DNA of 64,000 nucleotides, taken from positions 1 to 64,000 of the forward strand of contig NZ_PQIA01000013.1 of assembly GCF_003385235.1 (NCBI RefSeq). The letters are read 5' to 3'. Every line of letters starts with the position of its first letter. Position 1 is the first letter of the stretch. This DNA comes from Amycolatopsis circi (lineage in GTDB: Bacteria; Actinomycetota; Actinomycetes; Mycobacteriales; Pseudonocardiaceae). The position numbers and the translations under genes are program-made. Positions 6,447 through 14,985 of this stretch are shown one piece after another. Below the pieces are notes generated by a model. It saw only the letters and a program-made list of their open reading frames with translations. It did not search any database and was not told the origin of the DNA.

Positions 6447-9119
6447 ATGTCCACGACCTCCTCCCGCCCTCTCGTCGGCCGGCACGACGAGATCGAACGC
6501 CTCCTCGCGCTGGTCCGTGCGGCGGAGCAGGGCGAGGGCGGGGTGCTCGTCCTCCGCGGCGAGGCGGGCATCGGCAAGAGCGCGCTGCTGGACCACGTCG
6601 AGCAGGCGGCTGAGCGATTTCAGCGGATCCGCGCGTCCGGGTCGGAGTTCGAGGGCGAGCTGCCGTTCGCCGCGCTGCACCAGCTGTGCGTTCCCGTGCT
6701 GGCGCACCTCGACACGCTCTCGACGCCCTACCGCGACTCCCTCCTGGTCGCCTTCGGGCTGGCCGACGGCGCGCCGGACCCCTTCCGCGTCGGTCTCGCC
6801 GCCCTCGAACTGCTGGCCACCGCGGCCGCGGAACGCCCGATGCTGTGCGTGATCGACGACGCGCACTGGCTGGACGCCGCCTCGGCGCGAGCGTTGACGT
6901 TCCTGGCCCGGCGCATCTCGGCCGAGCCGATCGCGATGGTGTTCGCCGCCCGCGACCAGGAGCCGCTCCCCGGGCTGGACGAGTTGCCCGGCCTGGCCGT
7001 CGGCGGCTTGAGCGATGCGCAGGCCCGGGTCTTGCTGGCCGAGGAGAAGACCGTGACGCTGGACGAGCGGGTGCGCGACCGCCTGCTCGCCGAAGCCCGC
7101 GGCAACCCGCTGGCCCTGATCGAGCTGCCGAAAGCAGGCGGTTTCGCGCTGCCGACGCCGTCGCCGATCGCGAGCCGGATCGAGCGGAGTTTCCTCGCCA
7201 GAATGGCGGATCTGCCCCCGGACGCCCGGCAACTGCTGGTCTTGGCGAGCGCCGATCCCACCGGTGACCCGGGTCTGCTGTGGGCGGCCGCCCGGCAGCT
7301 CGACCTCGACGTGCCCGCCGCGAGCGCCGCGGCGGAGGCGTCCGGGCTGATCCAGTTCGACACCCGGGCGCGCTTCGCCCATCCGCTGGCGCGCTCGGCC
7401 GCTTACCGCGCGGCTGAGCCAAAACAGCGGCAGGCAGCGCACCGAGCGCTCGCCGACGTCACCGACCCGGACACCGCTGGCGACCGGCGTGCCTGGCACC
7501 GTGCGCAGGCCACCGCCGGGCCGGACGAGGACGTCGCGGCGGAGCTGGAACTGTCAGCGTCCCGCGCGCAAGCCCGCGGTGGCATCGCCGCCGCAGCAGC
7601 GTTCCTTGAACGGGCCGCCGCGCTGTCGCTCGACCCCGATAAGCAGGTCGAACGCACGCTGGCCGCCGCGCAAGCGACGCTCGCGGCTGGTCGGACCGAC
7701 GCGGCGGCAGACTTGCTGACCAGCATCGACACCTCGGTGTTGGACCTCCCGCAGCAGGCCTCCGTCGACCTGCTGCGCGGGCAGATCGCCTTCGTCCAGG
7801 GCGCGGACGGAGCCGTCCGAGGTCCGGAAATCATTCTGCAAGCCGCGCAGCAGCTCGCCGACAACGATCCGGAACGGTCGCGCGAGTTCTTGGTGGCGGC
7901 GCTGGAGATGGGGCTCGTCGTCGGGAGGGCCGCGGGAGTGCTGGACCGGGTGCTCGCCGCCGCGCCTTCGTCCGGACCGCCGGATCTCCTGACCGCGCTG
8001 GTGCGCTTGACCACCGAAGGGCACCGCGCCGGGGTGCCGGCCATCCGGCGGGCCCTGACCGGCGACGACGAGGGCTGGACCCGCACACCCGCCCTGGCCA
8101 CCGTGCTCGCGGGCGAACTGTGGGATCTCGGCCTGCACCGGACGATCGTCGACTGGCTGACGCGGACCGGACAGTCGACGGGCTCGCCGATGACCGTCCG
8201 GCTCGGTCTCTCGCAAGCGGCGGTGTACGCGGTGCTCACCGGGAACTTCGGACAGGCGATGGCCGCGATCGCCGAGGAGGAAGCGATCGCCGACGCTCTC
8301 GGCGATCCGCCGCAGCTGTACCCGCGAGTGCATCTGGCGGCGATGCGCGGGCGCAAGCAGGAGGTACTCGACCTGTTCGCCGAGGCCAGCAGCCGGCGCA
8401 CCGGGCAGCTGACCGCGAACGCCCACTGGGCGACGGCCGTGCTGTACAACGGCCTTGGCGATTATCCGGCCGCTTTCGAAGCCGCCGCGCCTGCCGTCGG
8501 GAGCGGCGACCTTTACCTCACCGGCATCGCGCTGCCCGAGCAGATCGAAGCCGCCGTCCGCTGCGGGGAGGACGCCGTCGCCCGGTCTGCGCTGGACGCG
8601 CTGGTCGAGCGCACGGAACCCGCTGGCACCGACTTCGCGCTCGGCGTCGCGGCGAGCGCACGGGCGATGGTCAACGACACGGAGGACGACTACCTCGCGG
8701 CGCTCTCGTACTTGACGGCCAGTCCGGCAGCCGTGCAGGTCGCGCGGGCGCACCTGCGGTACGGCGAATGGCTGCGCCGCGTCGGCCGCCGTCGTGAGGC
8801 GCGCGAGCACCTGCGCATCGCGCATGAGCAGCTGTCGAAGATCGGGCTGGAAGCCTTCACGCGACGGGCCGCCGATGAGCTGCGCGCCACCGGGGAGGTT
8901 GCGCGCAGCCGTTCCTCGCATACTTATGACCGATTGACCATGCAGGAGATGCACATCGCGCGCGAGGTCGCTGCCGGGGCGACGTCAAAGGAAGTGGCTA
9001 CGCGGCTGTTTCTCAGTCCTCGCACGGTGGACGCGCACCTTCGTAATATCTTTCGCAAGCTCGGTGTCACGTCACGGCGGCAGCTCAGAGATATGCCTGA
9101 CCTCCGTGACGCAGACTAG
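6447..9119 (+). CDS. LAL-type LuxR transcriptional regulator with AAA ATPase domain
   Basis: An 890-residue large ATP-binding LuxR regulator. An N-terminal AAA/STAND ATPase starts with LVGRHDEIERL and has Walker A GEAGIGKS at residues 38-45 and Walker B around LCVIDDAHWLD. A long helical, TPR-like middle follows. The C-terminal 60 residues form a LuxR/GerE HTH with AREVAAGATSKEVA and SPRTVDAHLRNIFRKLGV. LAL regulators are ATP- and ligand-dependent activators, often pathway-specific in actinomycetes. The ATG at 6447 is chosen because the family begins shortly before LVGR; the frame itself is open to 5979. It faces the SDR/Dabb operon head to head, the best candidate target. Its stop overlaps the end of the convergent DUF3817-like gene by four bases. 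Confidence 0.92.
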   Translation: MSTTSSRPLVGRHDEIERLLALVRAAEQGEGGVLVLRGEAGIGKSALLDHVEQAAERFQRIRASGSEFEGELPFAALHQLCVPVLAHLDTLSTPYRDSLLVAFGLADGAPDPFRVGLAALELLATAAAERPMLCVIDDAHWLDAASARALTFLARRISAEPIAMVFAARDQEPLPGLDELPGLAVGGLSDAQARVLLAEEKTVTLDERVRDRLLAEARGNPLALIELPKAGGFALPTPSPIASRIERSFLARMADLPPDARQLLVLASADPTGDPGLLWAAARQLDLDVPAASAAAEASGLIQFDTRARFAHPLARSAAYRAAEPKQRQAAHRALADVTDPDTAGDRRAWHRAQATAGPDEDVAAELELSASRAQARGGIAAAAAFLERAAALSLDPDKQVERTLAAAQATLAAGRTDAAADLLTSIDTSVLDLPQQASVDLLRGQIAFVQGADGAVRGPEIILQAAQQLADNDPERSREFLVAALEMGLVVGRAAGVLDRVLAAAPSSGPPDLLTALVRLTTEGHRAGVPAIRRALTGDDEGWTRTPALATVLAGELWDLGLHRTIVDWLTRTGQSTGSPMTVRLGLSQAAVYAVLTGNFGQAMAAIAEEEAIADALGDPPQLYPRVHLAAMRGRKQEVLDLFAEASSRRTGQLTANAHWATAVLYNGLGDYPAAFEAAAPAVGSGDLYLTGIALPEQIEAAVRCGEDAVARSALDALVERTEPAGTDFALGVAASARAMVNDTEDDYLAALSYLTASPAAVQVARAHLRYGEWLRRVGRRREAREHLRIAHEQLSKIGLEAFTRRAADELRATGEVARSRSSHTYDRLTMQEMHIAREVAAGATSKEVATRLFLSPRTVDAHLRNIFRKLGVTSRRQLRDMPDLRDAD

Positions 9120-9391
9120 GCACCTCCGGCCGAGGGAGAACTCCGCGATGCGGCGGCTCGTGCCGCGAGAAGCCCGCCGATTCCCGGAATCAGCGCCAGC
9201 AGCCACACGCGATGACGACCGCCCATGACGAGAACAGCAGCGATCACCGTTGCCGTATAAGCCAACCCGTGCACCGGACCGAGCACTCCCGAGATCTTCG
9301 GCTGATGCACGGTCACCACATTCCCCAGCATCAGCACCAGCGTCACCAATTCCACCGCGCCGATGATCTCCAGAATCCGCCGCGGGCTCAC
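9116..9391 (-). CDS. Small DUF3817-like membrane protein
   Basis: A 91-residue protein with three hydrophobic helices. The early Glu in IIGAVEL and the GPVHGLAY motif after the first helix resemble DUF3817 integral membrane proteins, whose function is unknown. It starts at a GTG overlapping the stop of the preceding membrane-protein gene by four bases. It is the last gene of the four-gene operon headed by the DJ-1-like gene. Confidence 0.7.
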   Translation of the reverse strand: MSPRRILEIIGAVELVTLVLMLGNVVTVHQPKISGVLGPVHGLAYTATVIAAVLVMGGRHRVWLLALIPGIGGLLAARAAASRSSPSAGGA

Positions 9392-9843
9392 AATCCGACT
9401 CCCGTCGTCGAGCCGGGACGGTAGATCATCAGCACGACCACCGCCGCCCAGAGCAGGTTGAAAATGCCGGTCGTCATTGCCAGCCGAGAGGACCCGACCG
9501 GCCGCTGGTCCGAACCGAGCGCATCGACTAGGCGGTTTTGCCCGGGCAGGATGAAAGCGACCAGAATTCCGGCTGCGGCAACAGTCAGGGTCAGCGATAC
9601 GATCAGCCAGGTGTCCCCCAGCACTCCCATCCGCGCACCGGTCGCGATACCGAAGACCGGAACGAGCACCCCGATCACCGCGTAGACGCGGGTCGTGCGG
9701 TGGAGAACCTGTACTGTCGCGGCCTTCTTCGGGTCGTCGGACGCGAGCCGGGCAGCGCTCGGGAACATGCTCGCGGCGACGGCGACCGGGCCGATCGCGA
9801 GAATGGCCGCTAATACATGGATAGACAGCAGGAAAGCGTTCAC
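9388..9843 (-). CDS. Integral membrane protein, DUF2269-like
   Basis: A 151-residue protein with four predicted membrane helices and no obvious catalytic motif. The opening NAFLLSIHVLAAILAIGPVA, with His in the first helix, resembles DUF2269-type small membrane proteins. The GTG at 9843 is chosen because it overlaps the upstream stop (GTGA); an in-frame extension to 9978 would add an unlikely Arg/His-rich tail. It is coupled on both sides, to the small beta-rich protein upstream and the DUF3817-like gene downstream. Function unknown. Confidence 0.72.
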   Translation of the reverse strand: MNAFLLSIHVLAAILAIGPVAVAASMFPSAARLASDDPKKAATVQVLHRTTRVYAVIGVLVPVFGIATGARMGVLGDTWLIVSLTLTVAAAGILVAFILPGQNRLVDALGSDQRPVGSSRLAMTTGIFNLLWAAVVVLMIYRPGSTTGVGL

Positions 9844-10145
9844 GCGGAGATCCGCTCCCCGGTCACGCTGGTGCGCGGAAGCCGTCCGGCGCGGGACTCC
9901 CCGGAAAGGGAGTCGCCGTTGACGATGACGTCGTAGTCGAGGTTGAGGCGCATCGGCCGGGTGATGCGTTGCCGCCAAGTGAACCTGTCTCCGGAGGCTG
10001 CGAGGTCGGTGAGGGGCGTGGTTTCGCCACCGCCACTGGCGCTGCCTTGCAGGACGCCCGCCGTTTCTTCGAAAGTATAAGTAGCCCCTATGGCGCCGAT
10101 CGGGGTTTTCATCCGCAGCAACCAGGTGCCGACAATGGTGTGCAC
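9840..10145 (-). CDS. Small beta-rich hypothetical protein
   Basis: A 101-residue protein whose pattern (IVGTWLLRMKTPIG, ATYTFEE, FTWRQRITRPM, LNLDYDVIVNGD) suggests a small all-beta or lipocalin-like fold. No catalytic residue can be named. GTG 10145 is preceded by AAGGGA at good spacing and fixes the start; longer readings run into the DJ-1 gene. It has no signal peptide, so it is likely cytoplasmic. It is the second gene of the DJ-1 operon, 10 bases after that gene's stop, and overlaps the next gene. Function unknown. Confidence 0.7.
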   Translation of the reverse strand: MHTIVGTWLLRMKTPIGAIGATYTFEETAGVLQGSASGGGETTPLTDLAASGDRFTWRQRITRPMRLNLDYDVIVNGDSLSGESRAGRLPRTSVTGERISA

Positions 10146-10155
10146 GTATTTCCCT

Positions 10156-10800
10156 TCAGGATTGCGAGGATTTCCAGGTGACGCCGCGGCGCTCGTATTC
10201 GAAAAGCTCCTCGACCGCACGCGCGGTATGTGAGCCAAAATCGCGCTCCAGCACGTAAAGAGCCACATCGAGGCCCGAGGTAACGCCACCACCGCTGATG
10301 AAGTCGCCGTCGTCCACGACCCGGGCGCGGACGGCGTTCACTCCGGTGGCGTCGAGCAGGTCGATGCCGAGCACGTGTGTCGTCGCGGTGCGGCCTTCGA
10401 GGAGGCCCGCCATCGCCAGCGCGAGCGAACCTCCGCAGACGGTCACGACCGTGCTGTCCGGATTGTCGAACGCGTGACGCATCAGCGCCATCGCGTCCCC
10501 CGCCGCGAAGCGCGACAACAGGACCGGGATGGTCTCGACGTCCGCGTCCGGGTCGCCGTCCACCGGACCGGCGGCTCCGGGGACGAGGACGTAACCGGGT
10601 GCGTCCGGGTCGAACGCGGCGGTAGCGGTCAGGGTGAGCCCAGAGACGCCGGAGCGCACGACACCGGGGCCGTCCGCGCTCACGAGTTCCACGGCGAGTT
10701 TGCCGCCGAGGAAGTCGCTTCCGGCCGACAGCACCTCGAACGGAGCGATGACGTCGAGCGGGTCGAACCCGTCGAAGAGCACGAACTGGGCCCGAAGCAT
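10156..10800 (-). CDS. DJ-1/PfpI family protein
   Basis: A 214-residue single-domain member of the class I glutamine amidotransferase-like DJ-1/PfpI superfamily. It begins with FVLFDGFDPLDVIAPFEVL and has the nucleophile-elbow region VVTVCGGSLALA, with the conserved Cys, followed by GLLEGRTATTH, where His would be the partner. Relatives include isonitrile hydratase and glyoxalase III-type chaperones; the reaction here is unknown. ATG 10800 has AAGGAA nearby. It heads a four-gene minus-strand operon and diverges from a GlxA-type regulator that has the same domain, which suggests regulator and enzyme recognise related ligands. A perfect 11-bp-arm inverted repeat lies just upstream. Confidence 0.87.
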   Translation of the reverse strand: MLRAQFVLFDGFDPLDVIAPFEVLSAGSDFLGGKLAVELVSADGPGVVRSGVSGLTLTATAAFDPDAPGYVLVPGAAGPVDGDPDADVETIPVLLSRFAAGDAMALMRHAFDNPDSTVVTVCGGSLALAMAGLLEGRTATTHVLGIDLLDATGVNAVRARVVDDGDFISGGGVTSGLDVALYVLERDFGSHTARAVEELFEYERRGVTWKSSQS

Positions 10801-10811
10801 GGGCGGTTCCT

Positions 10812-10837
10812 TTCGATGGACGCTTTCGTCCATCGAA
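10812..10837. promoter_or_regulatory. Perfect 11-bp-arm inverted repeat (operator or hairpin)
   Basis: TTCGATGGACG (10812-10822) and CGTCCATCGAA (10827-10837) are exact complements around a CTTT loop. The repeat ends 12 bases upstream of the DJ-1 ATG, overlapping its probable 5' untranslated region, and lies in the divergent gap with the GlxA-like regulator. It could be an operator for that regulator or an RNA hairpin controlling the DJ-1 operon. Confidence 0.7.
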
Positions 10838-10922
10838 GGCCCACCGCGATGCTGGACACAATGGCTATCCAGACAGCTTCCACCTGTATTTGGCCACATG
10901 AGAGATGCCTTACGCTGCAGGG

Positions 10923-11882
10923 ATGTACACCACTGTGGCGCTCGCACTCCCGGATGCGATCCCGTTCGATCTGGTCACCCCGATCGAGACATTCGGGCGC
11001 GTGCGCCTCCCGGACGGCCGCCCGGGCTACCGAACCGTCGTCGCCGGTCCGGAGCGCGAGATCAGCGCTGGCCCGCTGCGGCTCACGGTCGACGACGGCC
11101 TGGACGCCCTCCAGCGTGCCGACCTCATCGTGGTGCCCGGCCGGAACGATCCCCGCGCGCCATCACCGCCCACCGTCCTGGAAGCTTTGCGTGCCGCCGC
11201 AGACCGCGGTACGCGAATCGCGTCGATTTGCGTCGGGGCATTCACGCTCGCCGAAGCAGGGTTGCTCGACGGCTTGGCCGCGACAACGCATTGGCTCGCC
11301 GCCGACGAATTCGCGCGCCAGTACCCGGCCGTCCACATGAATCCAGACGTGCTTTACACCAACAACGGGAAAATCCTCACTTCCGCGGGTGCCGTGGCCG
11401 GAATTGATCTCTGCCTGCACATCGTCCAGAACGATTACGGCACCGCCGTCGCGGCCGACGCCGCCCGCCTTGCCGTCGCGCCGTTGCACCGGCCCGGCGG
11501 ACAGGCGCAATACATCGTCCGCAACCGCGCGCCCAGCCGCGCGACCACACTCGACCAGGTACTGCCGTGGATCGAGGAAAACGCGTACCGGGACCTCGCG
11601 CTCGCGGACATCGCCGACGCGGCCGGGCTGAGCGTGCGCACGCTGACCAGGCGATTCAAGGACGAAACCGGGCAAAGCCCCATGCAGTGGGTGGCTGGAG
11701 TGCGCCTGCGGCAGGCGCAGGAACTGCTCGAAACCACCGACCACACCGTCGACCGGATCGCCGCGCAGACCGGGTTCCCCACGACCAGCAACTTCCGTTC
11801 CCAGTTCGGCCAGGTCGTCGGCGTGACTCCCGGCGCTTACCGGAAAGTGTTCCGGCCGGGAACAAATCGGTCAGGCCATTAG
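10923..11882 (+). CDS. GlxA-type AraC regulator with DJ-1/PfpI domain
   Basis: A 319-residue regulator with two domains. Residues 1 to about 185 form a DJ-1/PfpI-like ligand domain, with ASICVGAFTLAEAGLLDG at the usual nucleophile elbow. Residues about 210-310 form an AraC-type double HTH (LADIADAAGLSVRTLTRRF and a second HTH around VDRIAAQTGF). GlxA-like regulators sense small metabolites and activate adjacent catabolic genes. ATG 10923 fits the family N-terminus, but its Shine-Dalgarno sequence is poor; in-frame ATG 10905 is the alternative. The divergent DJ-1 operon is the probable target. Confidence 0.88.
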   Translation: MYTTVALALPDAIPFDLVTPIETFGRVRLPDGRPGYRTVVAGPEREISAGPLRLTVDDGLDALQRADLIVVPGRNDPRAPSPPTVLEALRAAADRGTRIASICVGAFTLAEAGLLDGLAATTHWLAADEFARQYPAVHMNPDVLYTNNGKILTSAGAVAGIDLCLHIVQNDYGTAVAADAARLAVAPLHRPGGQAQYIVRNRAPSRATTLDQVLPWIEENAYRDLALADIADAAGLSVRTLTRRFKDETGQSPMQWVAGVRLRQAQELLETTDHTVDRIAAQTGFPTTSNFRSQFGQVVGVTPGAYRKVFRPGTNRSGH

Positions 11883-11918
11883 GCCGACTTATCGAATGCG
11901 ATGCGGGTCTTCTTGCCG

Positions 11919-11944
11919 AAAAACGGGAACCTTCTCTAGTTTTT
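11919..11944. promoter_or_regulatory. AAAAAC/GTTTTT inverted repeat upstream of the peptide importer operon
   Basis: AAAAAC (11919-11924) and GTTTTT (11939-11944) form an AT-rich inverted repeat 35 bases upstream of the first permease gene, in otherwise GC-rich DNA. It is a candidate binding site for one of the two LysR regulators of this locus or a promoter element. Confidence 0.3.
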
Positions 11945-11978
11945 GCCGACAGGACGGTGAATCCGAGGGGGTGGCCAG

Positions 11979-13019
11979 GTGACCGAGCACCCTCTCGTAC
12001 AGCCGGCGGCCGTCGGCACGCGAGCAGAGCCGGAGTCCGGCGGCGGGCCGTGGCGCCGCGGCCTACGGGCCCTGCTCGGCAATCGCCGGGTCCTGGTGTC
12101 GGCGGCGATTCTCGTCGTGATCGTCGTGCTGTGCCTGCTCGCTCCGCTGTACGCCAGCTACATCTCCGGCACCGATCCGTTCGTGGCCAATCCGGTCGGC
12201 ACCACCGTGCTCGACGACGGGACCGTGGTGCCGCTGCTGCAACCAGCGTCCCAAGGCGTCGGCGTGCTGCCGATCGGGCCGACTGGCCAGGCGCATTTCC
12301 TGCTCGGCGCGGACGGAGACGGCCGGGACGTCGCCGCGCGGATCCTGTACGGCGGCCGGAACACCCTCGTGATCGGAGTGCTCGCCGGCCTCGTCGCCTG
12401 CGCCGGAGGCCTGGTGGTGGGGCTGATCGCCGGGTACGTCGGCGGCGTCGTCGACGGGGTGCTGTCCAGGATCCTGGACGTCGTATGGGCGTTTCCGGTG
12501 CTGATGCTGGCGATCTCGATTTCGGCGATCAGCTTCGCGTCCGGGATCAGCCTCGGTTTCGTCCGGGTCAGTTCCGGCAGTCTCGCGCTGCCAGTCCTGA
12601 TTATCGGGGTGGTCTATGTGCCTTATGTCGCGCGGCCGGTGCGCGGCGCGGTGCTGTCCGTGCGCGCCGCGGACTACGTCGGCGCGGCGACGTCCTACGG
12701 CGCCGGGCACGGCCGGATCATCCGCCGGGAAATCCTGCCGAACGTGCTGTCCCGGGTGATCGTGCTGCTCCCGCTGATGGTGGCGACCGCGATGCTGCTG
12801 GAGTCCGGCCTGTCCTTCCTCGGCATCGGCGTGCATCCGCCCGCCGCGAGCTGGGGCACGATCATCGAGGACGGCACGCAACTGCTGCGCAACCGGCCGC
12901 TGATGGCGATCGTGCCCGGCGCGCTGCTCGCGCTCACCGTGTGCGTGCTGAACATTCTCGGCGACGCGATCCGGGACGCCTTCGACCCGAAGGCCGAACT
13001 GCGGATGCGCGCCCGGTGA
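11979..13019 (+). CDS. dppC: Peptide ABC transporter permease (DppC/OppC type)
   Basis: A 346-residue inner-membrane permease of the BPD_transp_1 family, DppC/OppC branch. A cytoplasmic N-tail and first helix are followed by an extracytoplasmic loop that contains LLGADGDGRDVAARILYGGR, the DppC signature (GTDxxGRDxxSR type). Five more helices follow. The EAA loop that contacts the ATPases lies around ADYVGAATSYGAGHGRIIRREILPN. It starts at GTG with GAGGGGG upstream and is the first gene of the importer operon. This operon puts the C-type permease before the B-type, the reverse of the classic order. Together with the next gene it forms the channel for di- or oligopeptides. Confidence 0.9.
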   Translation: MTEHPLVQPAAVGTRAEPESGGGPWRRGLRALLGNRRVLVSAAILVVIVVLCLLAPLYASYISGTDPFVANPVGTTVLDDGTVVPLLQPASQGVGVLPIGPTGQAHFLLGADGDGRDVAARILYGGRNTLVIGVLAGLVACAGGLVVGLIAGYVGGVVDGVLSRILDVVWAFPVLMLAISISAISFASGISLGFVRVSSGSLALPVLIIGVVYVPYVARPVRGAVLSVRAADYVGAATSYGAGHGRIIRREILPNVLSRVIVLLPLMVATAMLLESGLSFLGIGVHPPAASWGTIIEDGTQLLRNRPLMAIVPGALLALTVCVLNILGDAIRDAFDPKAELRMRAR

Positions 13020-13981
13020 TCGGCTACGTCGTGCGCCGCGTGTTCTCCGCGGCCGGAGTGCTGATCGCGGTGAGCATCCTGGTGTTCCTGATCTTCTTCA
13101 AGACCCCTGGCGTCGACCCGGCGCGGCAGATCGCGGGCAAACAGGCGACCCCGCAGGTGATCGCGCAGATCCGGACCGACTTCGGCCTCGACAAACCGTT
13201 GCCGGTGCAGTACTTCGACATGATGAAACGCCTGGTCATCGACCGGGACCTGGTGTCGTACACCGATCGCGGCCCGGTGCTTTCCCGGGTGGCCAAGACG
13301 ATCCCGGTCACGCTGTCGCTCGTCGGCGGCGCGGCGGTGATCTGGCTGCTGCTCGCGCTCGGCGCGGGCACGCTCGCCGCGGTCTTCCGCGGCCGGGCGG
13401 TGGATCCGCTGCTGATGGGCCTCGGCCTGATCGGCATGTCGCTCCCGGTGTACTGGCTAGGCGGCGTGGTTAACATGCTTACCCAGGGCACCTGGCATAC
13501 CAGTCTGTTCAGCTGGTTGCCGGAACTCGGCTACACGCCGATCAACGTCAACCCGCTGAAGTGGTTCGAGCAGCTGCTGTTCCCGTGGATCACGCTGGCG
13601 ATCGGCACCGCCGGGCTGTACGCGCGCGTGCTGCGGGCCGATCTGATCGAGGTCGACCGGTCCGAGTTCGTGCTCACCGCGCGGGCGAAAGGACTCTCCG
13701 AATCCCGCGTGCTGTTCCGGCACGTGCTGCGGAACTCGCTCATCCCGTTCGTCAGTCTCTTCGGCCTCGACCTCGGGGCCATGCTCGGCGGGGCCGCGGT
13801 GCTCACCGAGCAGGTGTTCGGCCTGCCCGGGGTCGGCAACCTCACCTTCCACTCGCTCAGCCGATTCGACCTGCCGGTGCTGATGGCGGTGACGCTGTAC
13901 GGCGCGTTCACCGTCGTGCTGGTGAACCTCCTGGTCGACCTCGGCTACGCCGCCCTTGACCCGAGGATCCGAGTGCGATGA
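13016..13981 (+). CDS. dppB: Peptide ABC transporter permease (DppB/OppB type)
   Basis: A 321-residue BPD_transp_1 permease of the DppB branch. The N-terminal helix IGYVVRRVFSAAGVLIAVSILVF and the DFGLDKPLPVQY segment before the core are typical. The EAA loop lies near VLTARAKGLSESRVLFRHVLRNSLIP. It begins at the GTG of a GTGA overlap with the dppC stop and ends in an ATGA overlap with the next gene, so all are translationally coupled. The frame is open far upstream, antisense and out of phase to other genes, but only this segment is conserved. Confidence 0.9.
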   Translation: MIGYVVRRVFSAAGVLIAVSILVFLIFFKTPGVDPARQIAGKQATPQVIAQIRTDFGLDKPLPVQYFDMMKRLVIDRDLVSYTDRGPVLSRVAKTIPVTLSLVGGAAVIWLLLALGAGTLAAVFRGRAVDPLLMGLGLIGMSLPVYWLGGVVNMLTQGTWHTSLFSWLPELGYTPINVNPLKWFEQLLFPWITLAIGTAGLYARVLRADLIEVDRSEFVLTARAKGLSESRVLFRHVLRNSLIPFVSLFGLDLGAMLGGAAVLTEQVFGLPGVGNLTFHSLSRFDLPVLMAVTLYGAFTVVLVNLLVDLGYAALDPRIRVR

Positions 13982-14985
13982 CGACCCTGCCCGCGAAAGT
14001 CCTGTCCGCAGAAGGCCTGACCGTGGAATTCCGCACGCGCAGCGGCTTGGTGCGGGTGGTGGACGACGTGTCGTTCGAGCTGCAAGCGGGCGAAACGCTC
14101 GGTGTGGTCGGGGAATCCGGCTCCGGGAAGTCGGTCACCATGCTCGCGCTGCTCGGCCTGCTCCGCGACGGCAACGCGGTCGTCAGCGGCCGGGTGCTGT
14201 TCGACGGCCAGGATCTCCTCGCCCTGCCCGCGAAGCGCATGCGCGACTACCGGGGCAACCGGATCGCGATGATCTTCCAGGATCCGACGACGTCGCTGAA
14301 CCCGGTGTACCGGGTGGGATGGCAGATCGCCGAACAGATATGCCAGCACCGCCGGATCGGTATGCGAGCCGCCCGCCGCCGCGCGGTCGAACTGCTCGAG
14401 TTGGTCGGCATCCCGAGCCCGGGGACCCGCGCGCGGGACTACCCGCACCAGTTCTCCGGCGGCATGCGGCAGCGGGTGATGATCGCGATGGCGCTGTCCT
14501 GCGAACCCGACATCCTGATCGCCGACGAGCCGACCACCGCGCTGGACGTCTCGGTGCAGGCCCAAATCCTGCGCATCATCCGCGACCTGAGTGCCCGCAC
14601 CGGCACCAGCGTCATCCTGATCACGCACGACCTCGGCGTGCTCGCCGGAATCGCGTCACGGGTGCAGGTGATGTACGCCGGGCGGATCGTCGAGCAGGCA
14701 CCGACCGCGCAGTTGTTCGCCCGGCCGCGACACCCGTACACCGTCGGGCTGCTCGGCTCGATCCCCCGGCTGGACGTGCCCCGGCCCGCTCGGCTGCCCT
14801 CCATCGACGGCCTTCCGCCGCTGGCTGCCGACATCGGGCCGGGCTGTGCGTTCGCGCCGCGCTGTCCTGAAGCGGAGGCGGTATGCGTCCAGCAACGACC
14901 GGTTCTGCTGCCTTCGGCTCTGGAGCACTTCGACGCCTGCCTGCTGCGGCACGCGTCGAACCCGGACGAAAAGAGAACCGCCTGA
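13978..14985 (+). CDS. dppD: Peptide ABC transporter ATPase (DppD/OppD type)
   Basis: A 335-residue ATPase. Walker A GESGSGKS is at residues 45-52, the Q-loop is [13 protein letters not shown], the signature is FSGGMRQR and Walker B is [12 protein letters not shown]. The C-terminal oligopeptide-type domain has the Cys-containing [11 protein letters not shown] motif seen in DppD and OppD, where cysteines may hold an iron-sulfur cluster. It pairs with DppF to power the importer. The ATG overlaps the dppB stop and the stop shares one base with the dppF ATG. Confidence 0.92.
   Translation: MTTLPAKVLSAEGLTVEFRTRSGLVRVVDDVSFELQAGETLGVVGESGSGKSVTMLALLGLLRDGNAVVSGRVLFDGQDLLALPAKRMRDYRGNRIAMIFQDPTTSLNPVYRVGWQIAEQICQHRRIGMRAARRRAVELLELVGIPSPGTRARDYPHQFSGGMRQRVMIAMALSCEPDILIADEPTTALDVSVQAQILRIIRDLSARTGTSVILITHDLGVLAGIASRVQVMYAGRIVEQAPTAQLFARPRHPYTVGLLGSIPRLDVPRPARLPSIDGLPPLAADIGPGCAFAPRCPEAEAVCVQQRPVLLPSALEHFDACLLRHASNPDEKRTA

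Noticed and set aside
6333..7499. Upstream extension of the SDR frame to 7499
   Set aside because: The extension is Arg/Gln-rich, antisense to the LuxR gene, and the Rossmann motif begins right at ATG 6332.
6433..8954. Long Arg/Pro/Ala-rich frames opposite the LuxR gene
   Set aside because: Low complexity and antisense to a well-conserved regulator; typical high-GC shadow frames.
11567..13015. A long open frame extending the DppB gene upstream by about 480 codons
   Set aside because: It crosses the AraC and DppC genes in another phase; the conserved permease starts at GTG 13016.
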